From positions 1-14,803 of the forward strand of contig URIE01000041.1 of assembly GCA_900547805.1 (NCBI GenBank): DNA of 14,803 bases. Direction: 5' to 3'. This stretch comes from an uncultured Collinsella sp. Lineage in GTDB: Bacteria; Actinomycetota; Coriobacteriia; Coriobacteriales; Coriobacteriaceae. The notes below the pieces were generated by a model. It had not been told where the DNA came from. It worked only from the letters and a program-made list of their open reading frames with translations, and did not search any database. Made by a program: the position numbers and the translations under genes. This document shows positions 6,499-13,578 of this stretch, one piece after another (within the stretch, counting starts at the first letter, position 1; each line of letters starts with the position of its first letter).

Positions 6499-6666
6499 CT
6501 ATATCCGCTTGTTGCGGGCTTGCTTGAGCCAGTTCCTCTTGAAAGAGCCTATACCTCCGAAGAACTTGTTGTACGTCTCACCGTTCTCCTTGGCCTCGCA
6601 CTTGACCAAGGCAAGTTCGATGGTGCAGAGGTAATCCGCCACTTGCTCGAGGCGGTAGTCGGTCAT
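6499..6666 (-). CDS. Short hypothetical reading frame, possible gene fragment
   Basis: The 55-residue frame starts at an ATG at 6666 and contains DYLCTIELALVKCEAKENGE and GGIGSFKRNWLKQARN. Third codon positions are largely G or C, as in real genes here, but there is no ribosome binding site before the ATG. The open frame runs further upstream without similarity to anything I know. After the stop, a neighbouring frame stays open leftward (6227-6490), as if one longer gene had been frameshifted. I cannot name a family. It may be a fragment left by IS-linked rearrangement. Confidence 0.3.
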   Translation of the reverse strand: MTDYRLEQVADYLCTIELALVKCEAKENGETYNKFFGGIGSFKRNWLKQARNKRI

Positions 6667-6804
6667 CGAGGTCTTGCGGCGTCGGACGACCCCTTTTGAG
6701 AGGACCTTGCCCACCGAGCCGTCTCGCCCACGGAACAGAAGGAGCGCATCCTCGCGACCTTCGGCGACCTGTGCTGCGAGATGGAGGGCTGTACCATCGC
6801 GCAG
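6661..6804 (+). pseudogene. mtnN: Remnant of MTA/SAH nucleosidase-like gene
   Basis: In one frame the region reads GHRGLAASDDPF, a TGA stop (6697-6699), then EQKERILATFGDLCCEMEGCTIAQ. MTA/SAH nucleosidases (MtnN/Pfs) carry RGLxxSGDxF followed some 20 residues later by a helix and the ribose-binding EMEGxAIA motif, so both the order and the spacing fit. The intact enzymes hydrolyse methylthioadenosine and S-adenosylhomocysteine. Here the frame has an internal stop, diverges right after IAQ and ends at 6853-6855. The catalytic C-terminal segment and the whole N-terminal half are missing, so it cannot be functional. The first part overlaps the end of the leftward frame at 6499-6666, so only one of the two can be ancestral coding at the overlap. 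Confidence 0.5.
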
Positions 6805-6953
6805 GGCCCTTTCCAAAGCGAAGTGTCGAGCCGAAGTGTTGAGCGTCGGCCCTGAATGTTCAATGGCCGTTGTTTTCTGCCCCTCAAGTGGTGGACTTTT
6901 CCTCGGAGCTGTTGATTCCCCCACGCGCCCCCTTCCGTTCTCTGTGTTCCCCT

Positions 6954-6973
6954 TATACTCCTTGTACAAGGAG
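6954..6973 (+). promoter_or_regulatory. -10 element and palindrome over the regulator start region
   Basis: TATACT at 6954-6959 is a good -10 match, although no clear -35 is seen. It overlaps the perfect 16-base palindrome CTCCTTGTACAAGGAG (6958-6973), which would cover the transcription start and contains the first part of the AAGGAGGT ribosome site (6968-6975) of the gene starting at 6984. A DNA operator or an RNA self-pairing that masks the ribosome site are both possible. Confidence 0.45.
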
Positions 6974-6983
6974 GTAAGAAGTC

Positions 6984-8156
6984 ATGGACAAGACCGCACA
7001 GGACAGCTTGGCAAAGAAGCCCGTCGACATGAGGGACAGGATTCTCGAGCATCTCGAGGCCCTCACCTCTGCCGTCTCGCTCGACGACCTTGCCCGTCTG
7101 TCCACCTCCGACATCGCCGAGACGCTCATCATCTCCAGGAGTCTGGCGAGCCAGTACCTCAACGACCTTGTTCGCGCCGGCCTTGTGGTTAAGGTGGCGG
7201 GCAGGCCTGTCCGTTATTTTCATCGCCGCGCGTTCCAGAAGCGTTTTCAGGTAAAGCTCTCTGCAAGCGAGTACGCCTCGCTCGCCGACCTCATCCAGGC
7301 GACGGGAATCGCCGATCACCGTGACTTCGCGCGTGCCGTGGGCTTTGACCTGAGCCTCAGCTCCGTTGTCGAGCAGTGCAAGGCTGCGGTTCAGTACCCT
7401 CCGTTTGGCCTGCCCATCCTCTTGAGCGGCGGCGTGGGTGTCGGTAAGTCTTTCCTTTCTCGCCTTGTGTACGAGTACGGCAAGAACCAGGGCTTGCTGT
7501 CCCGCGACTCCTCCTATGTGCGCATCGACTGCGCCGGGGTCCCGGACGCCGCCTCGTTCAACGGGCTTCTTGACGAGTCGATCGCGAAATCGCGCGGGGG
7601 TGTGGTTTTTGTCAACGGCATCGAGGCACTCTCTCCCTCTGCGATGGAGCACTGCCTTGCGACGGCCCTCGGGCTCGATGCCTCCCAGGATGCGCCGCGC
7701 GCTCGCCTCGTTCTTTCGACGACGCTTTCCGCCGATGACCTGAAGGTTTCCTCGGCCTACAGCAAAATGCCCATCTGTGCCCGCGTCCCCTCACTCAAGG
7801 AGCGGACCCCCGAGGAGCGCGAGGATCTCATCTTGAGCTTCCTGCGCAGCGAGGGGTGCCGAATCGGTTCTGATGTGAAGATCAGCCGCGGCGCATACCG
7901 TTGCCTCGTGAACGCGGACTTTTCCGATAACATCGCCGGCTTGCGCGCCTGCGTGACGAACTGCTGCGCCAAAGCGTTCCTCAATCGCGAGGGCGACTAC
8001 GTCGTCGTTCGCCCGTATCTTCTTCCCAGCGGGCTCCTCTCCTCCGCGCAGATCGATCAACAGCCCGACGATGGCGTTCTGATCGACGCGTCCCTGGATG
8101 CCGCCGAGAGCACAGGGCATCGAGCAGGCGCTCGATGCCCTGTGCTCTCTCGATGA
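6984..8156 (+). CDS. LevR-like PTS operon regulator, N-terminal part (frameshifted)
   Basis: This is the 390-residue front half of a LevR-type activator. A winged helix-turn-helix (about 40-80, SDIAETLIISRSLASQYLNDLVRAGLVVKVAGRPVRYF) precedes an AAA+ domain with Walker A GGVGVGKS at 149-156. The domain is unusual: where sigma-54 activators have hhhhDE at Walker B, this reads GVVFVNGIE (206-214), and the GAFTGA loop that contacts sigma-54 is absent, the region between IDCAG and Walker B being very short. From about residue 377 the frame reads through a 20-bp inverted repeat into an unrelated tail and stops at 8154-8156, while the rest of the protein continues in the +1 frame. The start at 6984 has AAGGAGGT upstream. 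The whole would be near 910 residues, close to Bacillus LevR (938). Confidence 0.8.
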   Translation: MDKTAQDSLAKKPVDMRDRILEHLEALTSAVSLDDLARLSTSDIAETLIISRSLASQYLNDLVRAGLVVKVAGRPVRYFHRRAFQKRFQVKLSASEYASLADLIQATGIADHRDFARAVGFDLSLSSVVEQCKAAVQYPPFGLPILLSGGVGVGKSFLSRLVYEYGKNQGLLSRDSSYVRIDCAGVPDAASFNGLLDESIAKSRGGVVFVNGIEALSPSAMEHCLATALGLDASQDAPRARLVLSTTLSADDLKVSSAYSKMPICARVPSLKERTPEEREDLILSFLRSEGCRIGSDVKISRGAYRCLVNADFSDNIAGLRACVTNCCAKAFLNREGDYVVVRPYLLPSGLLSSAQIDQQPDDGVLIDASLDAAESTGHRAGARCPVLSR

Positions 8157-9723
8157 GCGATTCTGCGCCGGGGAGCTCTCTGTCTCCGAGCTCGTCTCGC
8201 AAGCTGTCTCCGCTGTGCGCGGCGTTGAGGATCACTTGATCTTCGGCCGCGGCGTTACCTCCTCGAGGTCGCGCGCCTTCGAGCGCATCGTGGGCGCGGT
8301 CCTTGCCGACGCAGGCTCTTCTTATGGCATCGAGCTTTCGAGGAAGGTCGCTTTTCTACTGGCCCAGGAGATTTGCCTGCAGTTGTGGCCGGGCATCGGC
8401 CTGGCTAAGCGAAAGTCTGCCTGTGCGGAGCAAATCTCCCATCTCCTCGGTGCCGTGACCTCCGAATTACCGTTTGCCTCGAGCGTCTCCGATCAGGTCG
8501 CCGCAGACGTGGAAGGGGCGCTGGGAATCTCGCTCGATCACTTCACGAAGACGCTTCTGACGCTGTGCGTCGCATCGGAGTCTCGCGATGCGAAGGCCCT
8601 TCGGACGCTCTGCGTCATCTTGTCCCACGGCTACTCGACGGCGACGAGCATCGCCGACGCGGCGAACCGTATGCTCGGCATGCATGTGTACGAGGCTGTC
8701 GACATGCCCTACGACCAGCAGCTGAAGGACATCGTCGGTCCGCTCCAGCGCCTCGTCGACCGCCATTCCTACTGCACCGGGGTCGTGTTCCTCGTCGACA
8801 TGGGCTCCTTGGAGGAGGCCTATAAGGCCCTCGAGAACGTTACCGACTCCACTATCGGCGTGGTGAACAACGTCTCTACCGGTCTTGCGCTCGAGATCGG
8901 GGTCGGGCTGCTCGGCGGCAAGTCCATCGCCGAGGTTCTTGGCGATGCGACCGCCGCGTGCGTGACGCACTGCAAGGTGATCGAGCGCATCAACCGTGAG
9001 GACGCCATCGTCTTCTGCTCCGAGTCCGGGGTCGACGCCGCGGAGAGGATACGCCAGCTCGTCTCGCAGAGCCTCCCGCGCACCATAGGCGCGCGCCTGC
9101 TCACGAGGCCCTTCAAGCAGCTCGTCGCGAACGGGTCGAATGACGCCGTTTTCTCCGAGCACCGCGTCTGCGCCGTCATCGGCACGGGAGACCCCGGGGT
9201 CGCCTCCGTCCCCTTCGTCGCCCTCGAGGACATCATGTCGACGGCGTCCGCCTCTAAGGTCGATGCCGTGTTCGGCAGGTGGCTTGACGCTTCCGAGCTC
9301 TCTTCTTTCCACGAGAAGCTGCTCTCGAACATGACACTGCAGAACGTCATCCGCTCCATCACCATCCTCGACCCGGAGCGGCTATTCCACGAGATCGAGA
9401 GCGCCGTGCACGAGCTTCAGCGCAGGACAGGCGAGAAGATCGGCAGCAACGCCATCATTGGGCTCTACGTCCACCTCTGCTGTCTCGTCGAGCGCCTTGT
9501 TACCAGAAACCCCATTGAGACCTACGTTGGCCAGGACCGCTTCGAGGAGGAACGCGCCGATTTCATCGAGTCCTTCAGGCAGAGCTTCTCGAGCATCTCG
9601 ACGCGCTATCGCGTAGAGGTTCCCGTAAGCGAGATCGCATATGTCTTCGACTACATAAGCGTGAGCGCCGCCCCGGCGCGAGAAGAGCGCCTCGGCTCCT
9701 CGGACCTCCTGCTCGACGAGTGA
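8098..9723 (+). CDS. LevR-like regulator, C-terminal part with PRD and EIIA domains (frameshifted)
   Basis: This frame carries the sensory half of the same regulator. A first PRD-like helical region (about 30-120) is followed by an EIIA-Man-like domain with the phosphorylatable histidine in ILSHGYSTATSIADAANRMLG (H177). Then comes a linker with VCAVIGTGDPGVASVPFVALEDI, as in LevR, and a second PRD (about 405-520) with H459 in LYVHLCCLVERL. The first PRD appears to lack the usual histidine (it reads FLLAQEI). PTS components should phosphorylate the histidines to tell the protein whether sugar is present. The ATG at 8098 has no ribosome binding site, so separate translation is doubtful. Deleting one base in the inverted repeat (for example A8112) joins ...DAAES to QGIEQALDALCSLDERF without loss. 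The PTS operon starts 123 bases downstream. Confidence 0.8.
   Translation: MPPRAQGIEQALDALCSLDERFCAGELSVSELVSQAVSAVRGVEDHLIFGRGVTSSRSRAFERIVGAVLADAGSSYGIELSRKVAFLLAQEICLQLWPGIGLAKRKSACAEQISHLLGAVTSELPFASSVSDQVAADVEGALGISLDHFTKTLLTLCVASESRDAKALRTLCVILSHGYSTATSIADAANRMLGMHVYEAVDMPYDQQLKDIVGPLQRLVDRHSYCTGVVFLVDMGSLEEAYKALENVTDSTIGVVNNVSTGLALEIGVGLLGGKSIAEVLGDATAACVTHCKVIERINREDAIVFCSESGVDAAERIRQLVSQSLPRTIGARLLTRPFKQLVANGSNDAVFSEHRVCAVIGTGDPGVASVPFVALEDIMSTASASKVDAVFGRWLDASELSSFHEKLLSNMTLQNVIRSITILDPERLFHEIESAVHELQRRTGEKIGSNAIIGLYVHLCCLVERLVTRNPIETYVGQDRFEEERADFIESFRQSFSSISTRYRVEVPVSEIAYVFDYISVSAAPAREERLGSSDLLLDE
8106..8149. repeat. Perfect 20-bp inverted repeat at the frame break
   Basis: GAGAGCACAGGGCATCGAGC (8106-8125) is followed by the 4-base loop AGGC and the exact reverse complement at 8130-8149. 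It sits precisely where the two regulator frames cross. Removing A8112, whose partner in the stem is T8143, restores one long frame and leaves an imperfect hairpin. A templated quasi-palindrome correction is therefore a likely cause of the frameshift. Confidence 0.85.
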
Positions 9724-9782
9724 CCTTCCCCGCGCCGCCGCGAGCTGACCGCGCGTCCTCAATAATCCGATAACCCCTTGCC

Positions 9783-9805
9783 CGGCGCGAATCCGGATAG
9801 CGCCG
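9783..9805 (+). promoter_or_regulatory. Dyad upstream of the PTS operon, operator candidate
   Basis: CGGCGC (9783-9788) and GCGCCG (9800-9805) flank the palindrome ATCCGGAT (9791-9798), giving a nearly symmetric 23-base site 41 bases before the EIIB start. This is the only strong dyad in the 123-base gap after the regulator. I see no sigma-54 promoter (TGGCAC-N5-TTGCA type) in this gap, and no convincing -10/-35 pair. Confidence 0.4.
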
Positions 9806-9846
9806 AGGCAGTACCGAACGTAAAACTTCATTTGATAGGAGCAAAC

Positions 9847-10320
9847 ATGAGTGTTGTTATGGCACGAATCGACAATCGCCTGCTTCACGGCATCATCGTG
9901 ACGCAGTGGGCCCCGGTGTCGGGCGCGACCCGAGTCATGGTCATCGACGACAAGGTCGCCGGCGACGAGGTCCTGAAGTCCACCATGAGGATGGCGCGCC
10001 CCGCGGGCATGGCCGTCTCGATCATCTCCGAGGAGACCGCGCTCAAGAACTTCGCGGCGGGCAAGTACGACCGCGAGAAGGTCTTTGTCATCGCCAAGGA
10101 GCCCGAGACGATCCTTCACCTGGTCGAGTCGGGCATCGAGCTCCCGTCGCTGATCGTCGGCGGCTCTCTTGTCAAGGAGGGCGGCGTCCAGCTCACCCAG
10201 CGCGCCTATGCCTCCGCCGAGAACGTCCAGAGCTACAAGGCGCTCATCGCCCGCGGCGTCAAGGTGACGGCACAGTTCGTGCCCGCCGACAAGCCCGTCT
10301 CCGTCGCCGACCTCATCTAA
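9847..10320 (+). CDS. PTS mannose/fructose/sorbose family EIIB
   Basis: The 157-residue cytoplasmic subunit passes phosphate from EIIA to the incoming sugar. The family start MARIDNRLLHGIIVTQW carries the phosphorylated histidine (H14), followed by MVIDDKVAGDEVLKSTMRMARPAGMAVSI and the late PSLIVGGS segment, in the usual order. The length is normal (about 160). The ATG at 9847 has AGGAG 5 bases upstream; an upstream extension to 9778 has no ribosome site and is not conserved. It is the first gene of the operon, and EIIC follows after 9 bases with its own AAGGAGG. The sequence alone does not tell the sugar; the LevR-like regulator and downstream fructokinase point to a fructose-containing one. 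Confidence 0.93.
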   Translation: MSVVMARIDNRLLHGIIVTQWAPVSGATRVMVIDDKVAGDEVLKSTMRMARPAGMAVSIISEETALKNFAAGKYDREKVFVIAKEPETILHLVESGIELPSLIVGGSLVKEGGVQLTQRAYASAENVQSYKALIARGVKVTAQFVPADKPVSVADLI

Positions 10321-10329
10321 GGAGGGATC

Positions 10330-11115
10330 ATGGTCAACTTCACTATCCTGCAGGTCGTCCTTTTGACCCTGCTGGCCTTCATCAAGCACGTGGACTACTA
10401 CGGCATCCCGATGATCTTCGTCAACTATGCCGTCTTCTGGGGCCTTATCACCGGCGTCGTCATGGGCGACTGGCAGACCGGCCTCGTCATCGGCGGCACC
10501 ATCCAGCTCATGCAGCTCGGCGTCGCGGGCTTCGGCGGCTCGTCGATTCCCGACTACGGCACGATGGCCATCATCGCCACCGCCTACGGCGTGACCCTGG
10601 GCTCGGACACGGGCCTCGCCATCGGCCTGCCGGTCGGCATGCTCGGCATCCAGCTCGACGTCATCGTCAAGATCCTCAACGGCTTCGTCGTCGAGAAGTC
10701 CCAGAAGTTCTGCGACGAGGGCAAGTTCAAGCAGATGAACGCCATCCTGTGGGTCTGCCCCGCGCTCTTCGGTCTGTGCGCCGCCCTGCCCGTCTTTGTT
10801 TCCGTGACGCTCGGCCAGCCCGCCGTCAACTGGCTCCTCGAGGTTATGCCCCAGTGGTTCCTTTCCGGCCTCACCCTCGCCGGCAAGATGCTCCCGGCCG
10901 TCGGCATCGCGATGCTGCTGCGTTACATGCCCACTGGCAAGTACTTCCAGTACCTGCTCGCCGGCTTCTTCCTCTCGGCCTTCCTGAACGTGCCCATCAT
11001 CGGCGCCGCCATCGTCGGCTTTGCCCTCGCGATCGCGTTCTACCAGCGCGCCGAGAGGGATACCGAGCTCGCCGCCCACGCTTCCGCAGACGCCTTCATC
11101 GGAGAGGATGAGTAA
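10330..11115 (+). CDS. PTS mannose/fructose/sorbose family EIIC
   Basis: This 261-residue membrane protein forms part of the sugar channel with EIID. It has several hydrophobic segments. The conserved EIIC features include GLITGVVMGDWQTGLVIGGTIQLMQLG near residues 38-62, the PDYGTMAIIATAYG segment, and the GLAIGLPVGMLGIQLDV motif. The charged tail after residue 240 is cytoplasmic in relatives. AAGGAGG precedes the ATG by a few bases and the stop is 2 bases before the EIID start, so the three membrane-linked genes are translated together. Confidence 0.93.
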   Translation: MVNFTILQVVLLTLLAFIKHVDYYGIPMIFVNYAVFWGLITGVVMGDWQTGLVIGGTIQLMQLGVAGFGGSSIPDYGTMAIIATAYGVTLGSDTGLAIGLPVGMLGIQLDVIVKILNGFVVEKSQKFCDEGKFKQMNAILWVCPALFGLCAALPVFVSVTLGQPAVNWLLEVMPQWFLSGLTLAGKMLPAVGIAMLLRYMPTGKYFQYLLAGFFLSAFLNVPIIGAAIVGFALAIAFYQRAERDTELAAHASADAFIGEDE

Positions 11116-11117
11116 CC

Positions 11118-11951
11118 ATGGAAAACGAGAACATCACCGCCGTCGCCGAGGGCAAGCCCTCCGGCTACAAGGTCACCAAGAAGGACCTGCGCAACGCGAA
11201 CTGGCGCTGGCTCATGAGCGTGTGCACCTTCAACTACCAGACCCAGCAGGGCGCCTCAGTCGCCTACGCCCTCTCGCCGGTCCTGAGGAAGATCTACACG
11301 AATGACGAGGACTATAAGCAAGCGCTCAACAACCACTTCCGCTACTACAACACCCAGCCTTGGCTCGCCGCCATCATCCTCGGCGCCTGCGTGGCCATGG
11401 AGGAGCGTGACGGCCTCGCGGCGGCGGACGCCGTCCAAGACCTGAAGATCGGCACCATGGGACCGCTCGCCGGCGTCGGCGACTCCCTGCTCATGACCAT
11501 GATCCCGACCATCATGGGCTCCATCGCCGCCTATATGGCCATCGAGGGCAACCCCGTGGGAGCCGGCATCTGGTTCGCGCTCATCCTGGCCATCTTCTGG
11601 GTCCGCATGCACGCCCTCGAGTTCGGCTACAAGCAGGGTGTGAAGCTCGTCACCGACTTCAGCGAGAAGCTTCCCAACCTCACTGCCGCCGCCTCCGTGC
11701 TCGGCCTCACCGTGGTCGGCTGCCTCATCGCCTCGGTCATCGGCGTCACCTGCCCGATTAGCTTCAGCTTCGGCGACGTCTCGATGGAGATTCAGCCGCT
11801 GCTCGACAAGATCCTGCCTGCCATGATCCCCGCCGCCATCACGGGAAGCGCGTATTACCTTCTTACCAAGAAGAACGCGAGCATGACGGCCCTCATCCTC
11901 GTGGTGATCGTCCTCGCGATGGTCGCCTCCGCCGCTGGCATCCTCGCCTAG
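11118..11951 (+). CDS. PTS mannose/fructose/sorbose family EIID
   Basis: The 277-residue partner of EIIC begins with a cytoplasmic stretch rich in charge, then the family hallmark NANWRWLMSVCTFNYQTQQG (about 27-46). Next come HFRYYNTQPWLAAIILGACVAMEE and KIGTMGPLAGVGDSLLMTMIPTI, both typical of EIID. Several membrane helices follow, with a final hydrophobic C-terminal helix. Length and motif order are standard. GGAGAGG lies about 10 bases before the ATG, within the end of EIIC. EIIA follows after 26 bases. Confidence 0.93.
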   Translation: MENENITAVAEGKPSGYKVTKKDLRNANWRWLMSVCTFNYQTQQGASVAYALSPVLRKIYTNDEDYKQALNNHFRYYNTQPWLAAIILGACVAMEERDGLAAADAVQDLKIGTMGPLAGVGDSLLMTMIPTIMGSIAAYMAIEGNPVGAGIWFALILAIFWVRMHALEFGYKQGVKLVTDFSEKLPNLTAAASVLGLTVVGCLIASVIGVTCPISFSFGDVSMEIQPLLDKILPAMIPAAITGSAYYLLTKKNASMTALILVVIVLAMVASAAGILA

Positions 11952-11977
11952 CTTCGACCCAAGAGATTGGTGAATCA

Positions 11978-12376
11978 ATGAGAAAGATAGTTGTGGCGAG
12001 CCATTCCCTTCTCGCTCAGGGCTTCAAGGACACCCTCGAGTTCCTTACGGGTAAGAGCGACGCCGTCAACGCCGTGTGCGCCTACGTGAACGACAACGGC
12101 GAGGGGCTCGACGCGGCGGTCGAGGCGGCGCTTTCGGGCACTGACGAGGTCGTCGTCCTCACCGACGCGCTCGGCGGCAGCGTGAACCAGCGCTTCTCCC
12201 GCTTCGCCTCCGACCGGATCCACGTGATCGCGGGTGTCAACCTCCCGCTCGCCATGACGGTCGCGCTCGCGCGCCCCGACGAGAAACTCGACTTCGACGC
12301 CCTCGTCGACGAGGCGCGCCAGCAGATCGTCTACGTGAACGGTGCCAGTTCCGCCGAGTGCGAAGACGACGAATAG
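11978..12376 (+). CDS. PTS mannose/fructose/sorbose family EIIA
   Basis: This 132-residue cytoplasmic subunit accepts phosphate from HPr. The active histidine is H9 in VASHSLLAQGFKDTLEFLTG, and VVVLTDALGGSVNQRFSR corresponds to the LTDxxGGSPxN segment of the family. Here the second motif reads GGSV where most relatives have GGSP. EIIA is a separate protein rather than fused to EIIB, and it is placed last of the four, unlike levD which comes first in Bacillus. The ribosome binding site is weak (GAGATTGGTG), so output may be lower than that of its neighbours. The glycosidase gene starts 12 bases after its stop. Confidence 0.9.
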   Translation: MRKIVVASHSLLAQGFKDTLEFLTGKSDAVNAVCAYVNDNGEGLDAAVEAALSGTDEVVVLTDALGGSVNQRFSRFASDRIHVIAGVNLPLAMTVALARPDEKLDFDALVDEARQQIVYVNGASSAECEDDE

Positions 12377-12388
12377 AGGAGGTCGACG

Positions 12389-13513
12389 ATGAGAGAGTTC
12401 CTTAAGGACGTGTGGATGCACGGCGGTGAGGAAAGCCGCGCCATCACCCCCGAGAACATCACGGGCGAGAAGGGCCGTGCCGCCATGTCGGCCAGCCACC
12501 TCGGCGTCGGCCGCAAGGGCTCGTGCTGCGTGCCCCTTGAGTCCGGCGAGACCATCACGCTCGCGGACATCGAGGGCCCCGGCATCATCCGCCACATCTG
12601 GATGACCGTCCCCGACAAGACCGCCGCCGGCAGCTTTGTCATGCGCGACCTCGTGCTGCGCTTCTACTGGGACGACGAGGAGACCCCCTCGGTCGAGTGC
12701 CCTGTCGGCGACTTCTTCTGCAACGGCTTCGGTGAGCGCGCCATCGTCAACTCGATGCCCATCTGCGTGAACCCGACGGGCGGCATGAACTGCTACTTCG
12801 AGATGCCCTTCAGGAAGCACGCCAAGGTCACGCTTACGAGCGAGCACCCCGGGTTCATTAAGTACATCTTCTACACGTTCAACTACGCGCTCACCGACGT
12901 GCCGGACGACGCCATGTACTTCCACGCCCGTTTTAACCGCGAGCGCAGCACCCGCAGGGGCGTCGACTACACCGTGCTCGACGGCGTGCGCGGTAAGGGC
13001 TACTACGTCGGCACCTACATGGCCCTGTGCGCCCTGGAGCGCTATTGGTGGGGCGAGGGCGAGATGAAGTTCTTCCTCGACGGCGACGAGGAGTTCCCCA
13101 CGGTCACCTCGACGGGAGCCGAGGACTACTTCGGCGGTGCCTGGGCCTTCCTCGACAGGCCGCCCCACGCGCTGCCCGAGGCGCAGTGCTTCAACACGCT
13201 GTTCGCCGGCTACCCGTACCGCTCGACGCGCGACGCCACGCGCGACCGCTTCAGCGCGGGCAAGCCGAACCCGAACCCGATGCTCGCGACCAACGACGAC
13301 GCGCTGCCCAGGCACGGCCTCTACAGGTGGCACCTTCCCGACCCGATCTCGTTCAAGGAGGACCTGCGCGTGACGTTCCAGGACCTCGGCAACGACGACA
13401 TCAAGCTCTACGAGCGCGAGGACGACATCTCCACCGTCGCCTACTGGTACCAAAGCGAGCCGCACGCCGCGCTCGCCCCGTTTGCCGCAAGGCAGGACCG
13501 CGTGCCCAGGTAG
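12389..13513 (+). CDS. DUF2961 / GH172 glycoside hydrolase, cytoplasmic
   Basis: The 374-residue protein has the DUF2961 (GH172) signatures: ADIEGPGIIRHIWMTV (about 59-74), the DFFCNGFGE loop (108-116), the MNCYFEMPF segment (133-141), WWGEGEMKFFLDGDEEFPT (220-238), STGAEDYFGGAWAF (241-254) and LYRWHLPDPISF (311-322). GH172 contains alpha-D-fructofuranosidases, difructose-anhydride-forming enzymes and alpha-D-arabinofuranosidases. E223 or E225 together with E245 are in the conserved acidic motifs and are the likely catalytic pair. There is no signal peptide, so it acts inside the cell. Lying in a PTS operon, it should meet a phosphorylated disaccharide or anhydride. GAGGAGGT precedes the ATG. 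The substrate is inferred; an arabinofuranoside remains possible. Confidence 0.88.
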   Translation: MREFLKDVWMHGGEESRAITPENITGEKGRAAMSASHLGVGRKGSCCVPLESGETITLADIEGPGIIRHIWMTVPDKTAAGSFVMRDLVLRFYWDDEETPSVECPVGDFFCNGFGERAIVNSMPICVNPTGGMNCYFEMPFRKHAKVTLTSEHPGFIKYIFYTFNYALTDVPDDAMYFHARFNRERSTRRGVDYTVLDGVRGKGYYVGTYMALCALERYWWGEGEMKFFLDGDEEFPTVTSTGAEDYFGGAWAFLDRPPHALPEAQCFNTLFAGYPYRSTRDATRDRFSAGKPNPNPMLATNDDALPRHGLYRWHLPDPISFKEDLRVTFQDLGNDDIKLYEREDDISTVAYWYQSEPHAALAPFAARQDRVPR

Positions 13514-13540
13514 GGTCGCCTCGAAACAAGCCAACGTTAT

Positions 13541-13578
13541 GGACGCCCGCAGTTGACCATGACTGCGGGCGTCCCTTT
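13541..13578 (+). terminator. Terminator-like hairpin between glycosidase and fructokinase
   Basis: GGACGCCCGCAGT (13541-13553) pairs perfectly over 13 bp with ACTGCGGGCGTCC (13562-13574), with an 8-base loop, and is followed by CTTTGT. The T run is short, so termination is probably partial. The fructokinase ribosome site (AAGGAGG) begins only a few bases beyond. The likely effect is to lower fructokinase transcripts relative to the PTS genes or to stabilise the upstream message. Confidence 0.65.

Larger units (their letters stand above)
6258..6983. other. Decayed region between the IS and the regulator gene
   Basis: No intact gene is evident. The stretch has a 9-bp inverted repeat CGTGAACAG/CTGTTCACG (6316-6324, 6336-6344), a 7-bp hairpin GCGGCTC/GAGCCGC (6471-6477, 6484-6490), a short leftward frame (6499-6666), a nucleosidase-like remnant (6661-6804) and a two-copy 13-base tandem repeat (6819-6843). 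The regulator promoter lies at its right end. Mixed remnants on both strands beside an IS suggest past rearrangement. Confidence 0.5.

Noticed and set aside
8098..8100. Independent start of the regulator C-terminal half
   Set aside because: The ATG has no ribosome site and the sequence before the junction belongs to the same protein; a frameshift explains it better.
9724..9846. Sigma-54 promoter expected for a LevR-controlled operon
   Set aside because: No TGGCAC-N5-TTGC type sequence was found in the gap.
9382..11079. 565-codon leftward frame across the regulator end and PTS genes
   Set aside because: It is the antisense of clearly coding EIIB and EIIC; composition is Asp/Gly/Glu/His-rich as expected for a GC-rich shadow.
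11975..13534. 519-codon leftward frame opposite EIIA and GH172
   Set aside because: It is a shadow of two confident genes, with no start signal.
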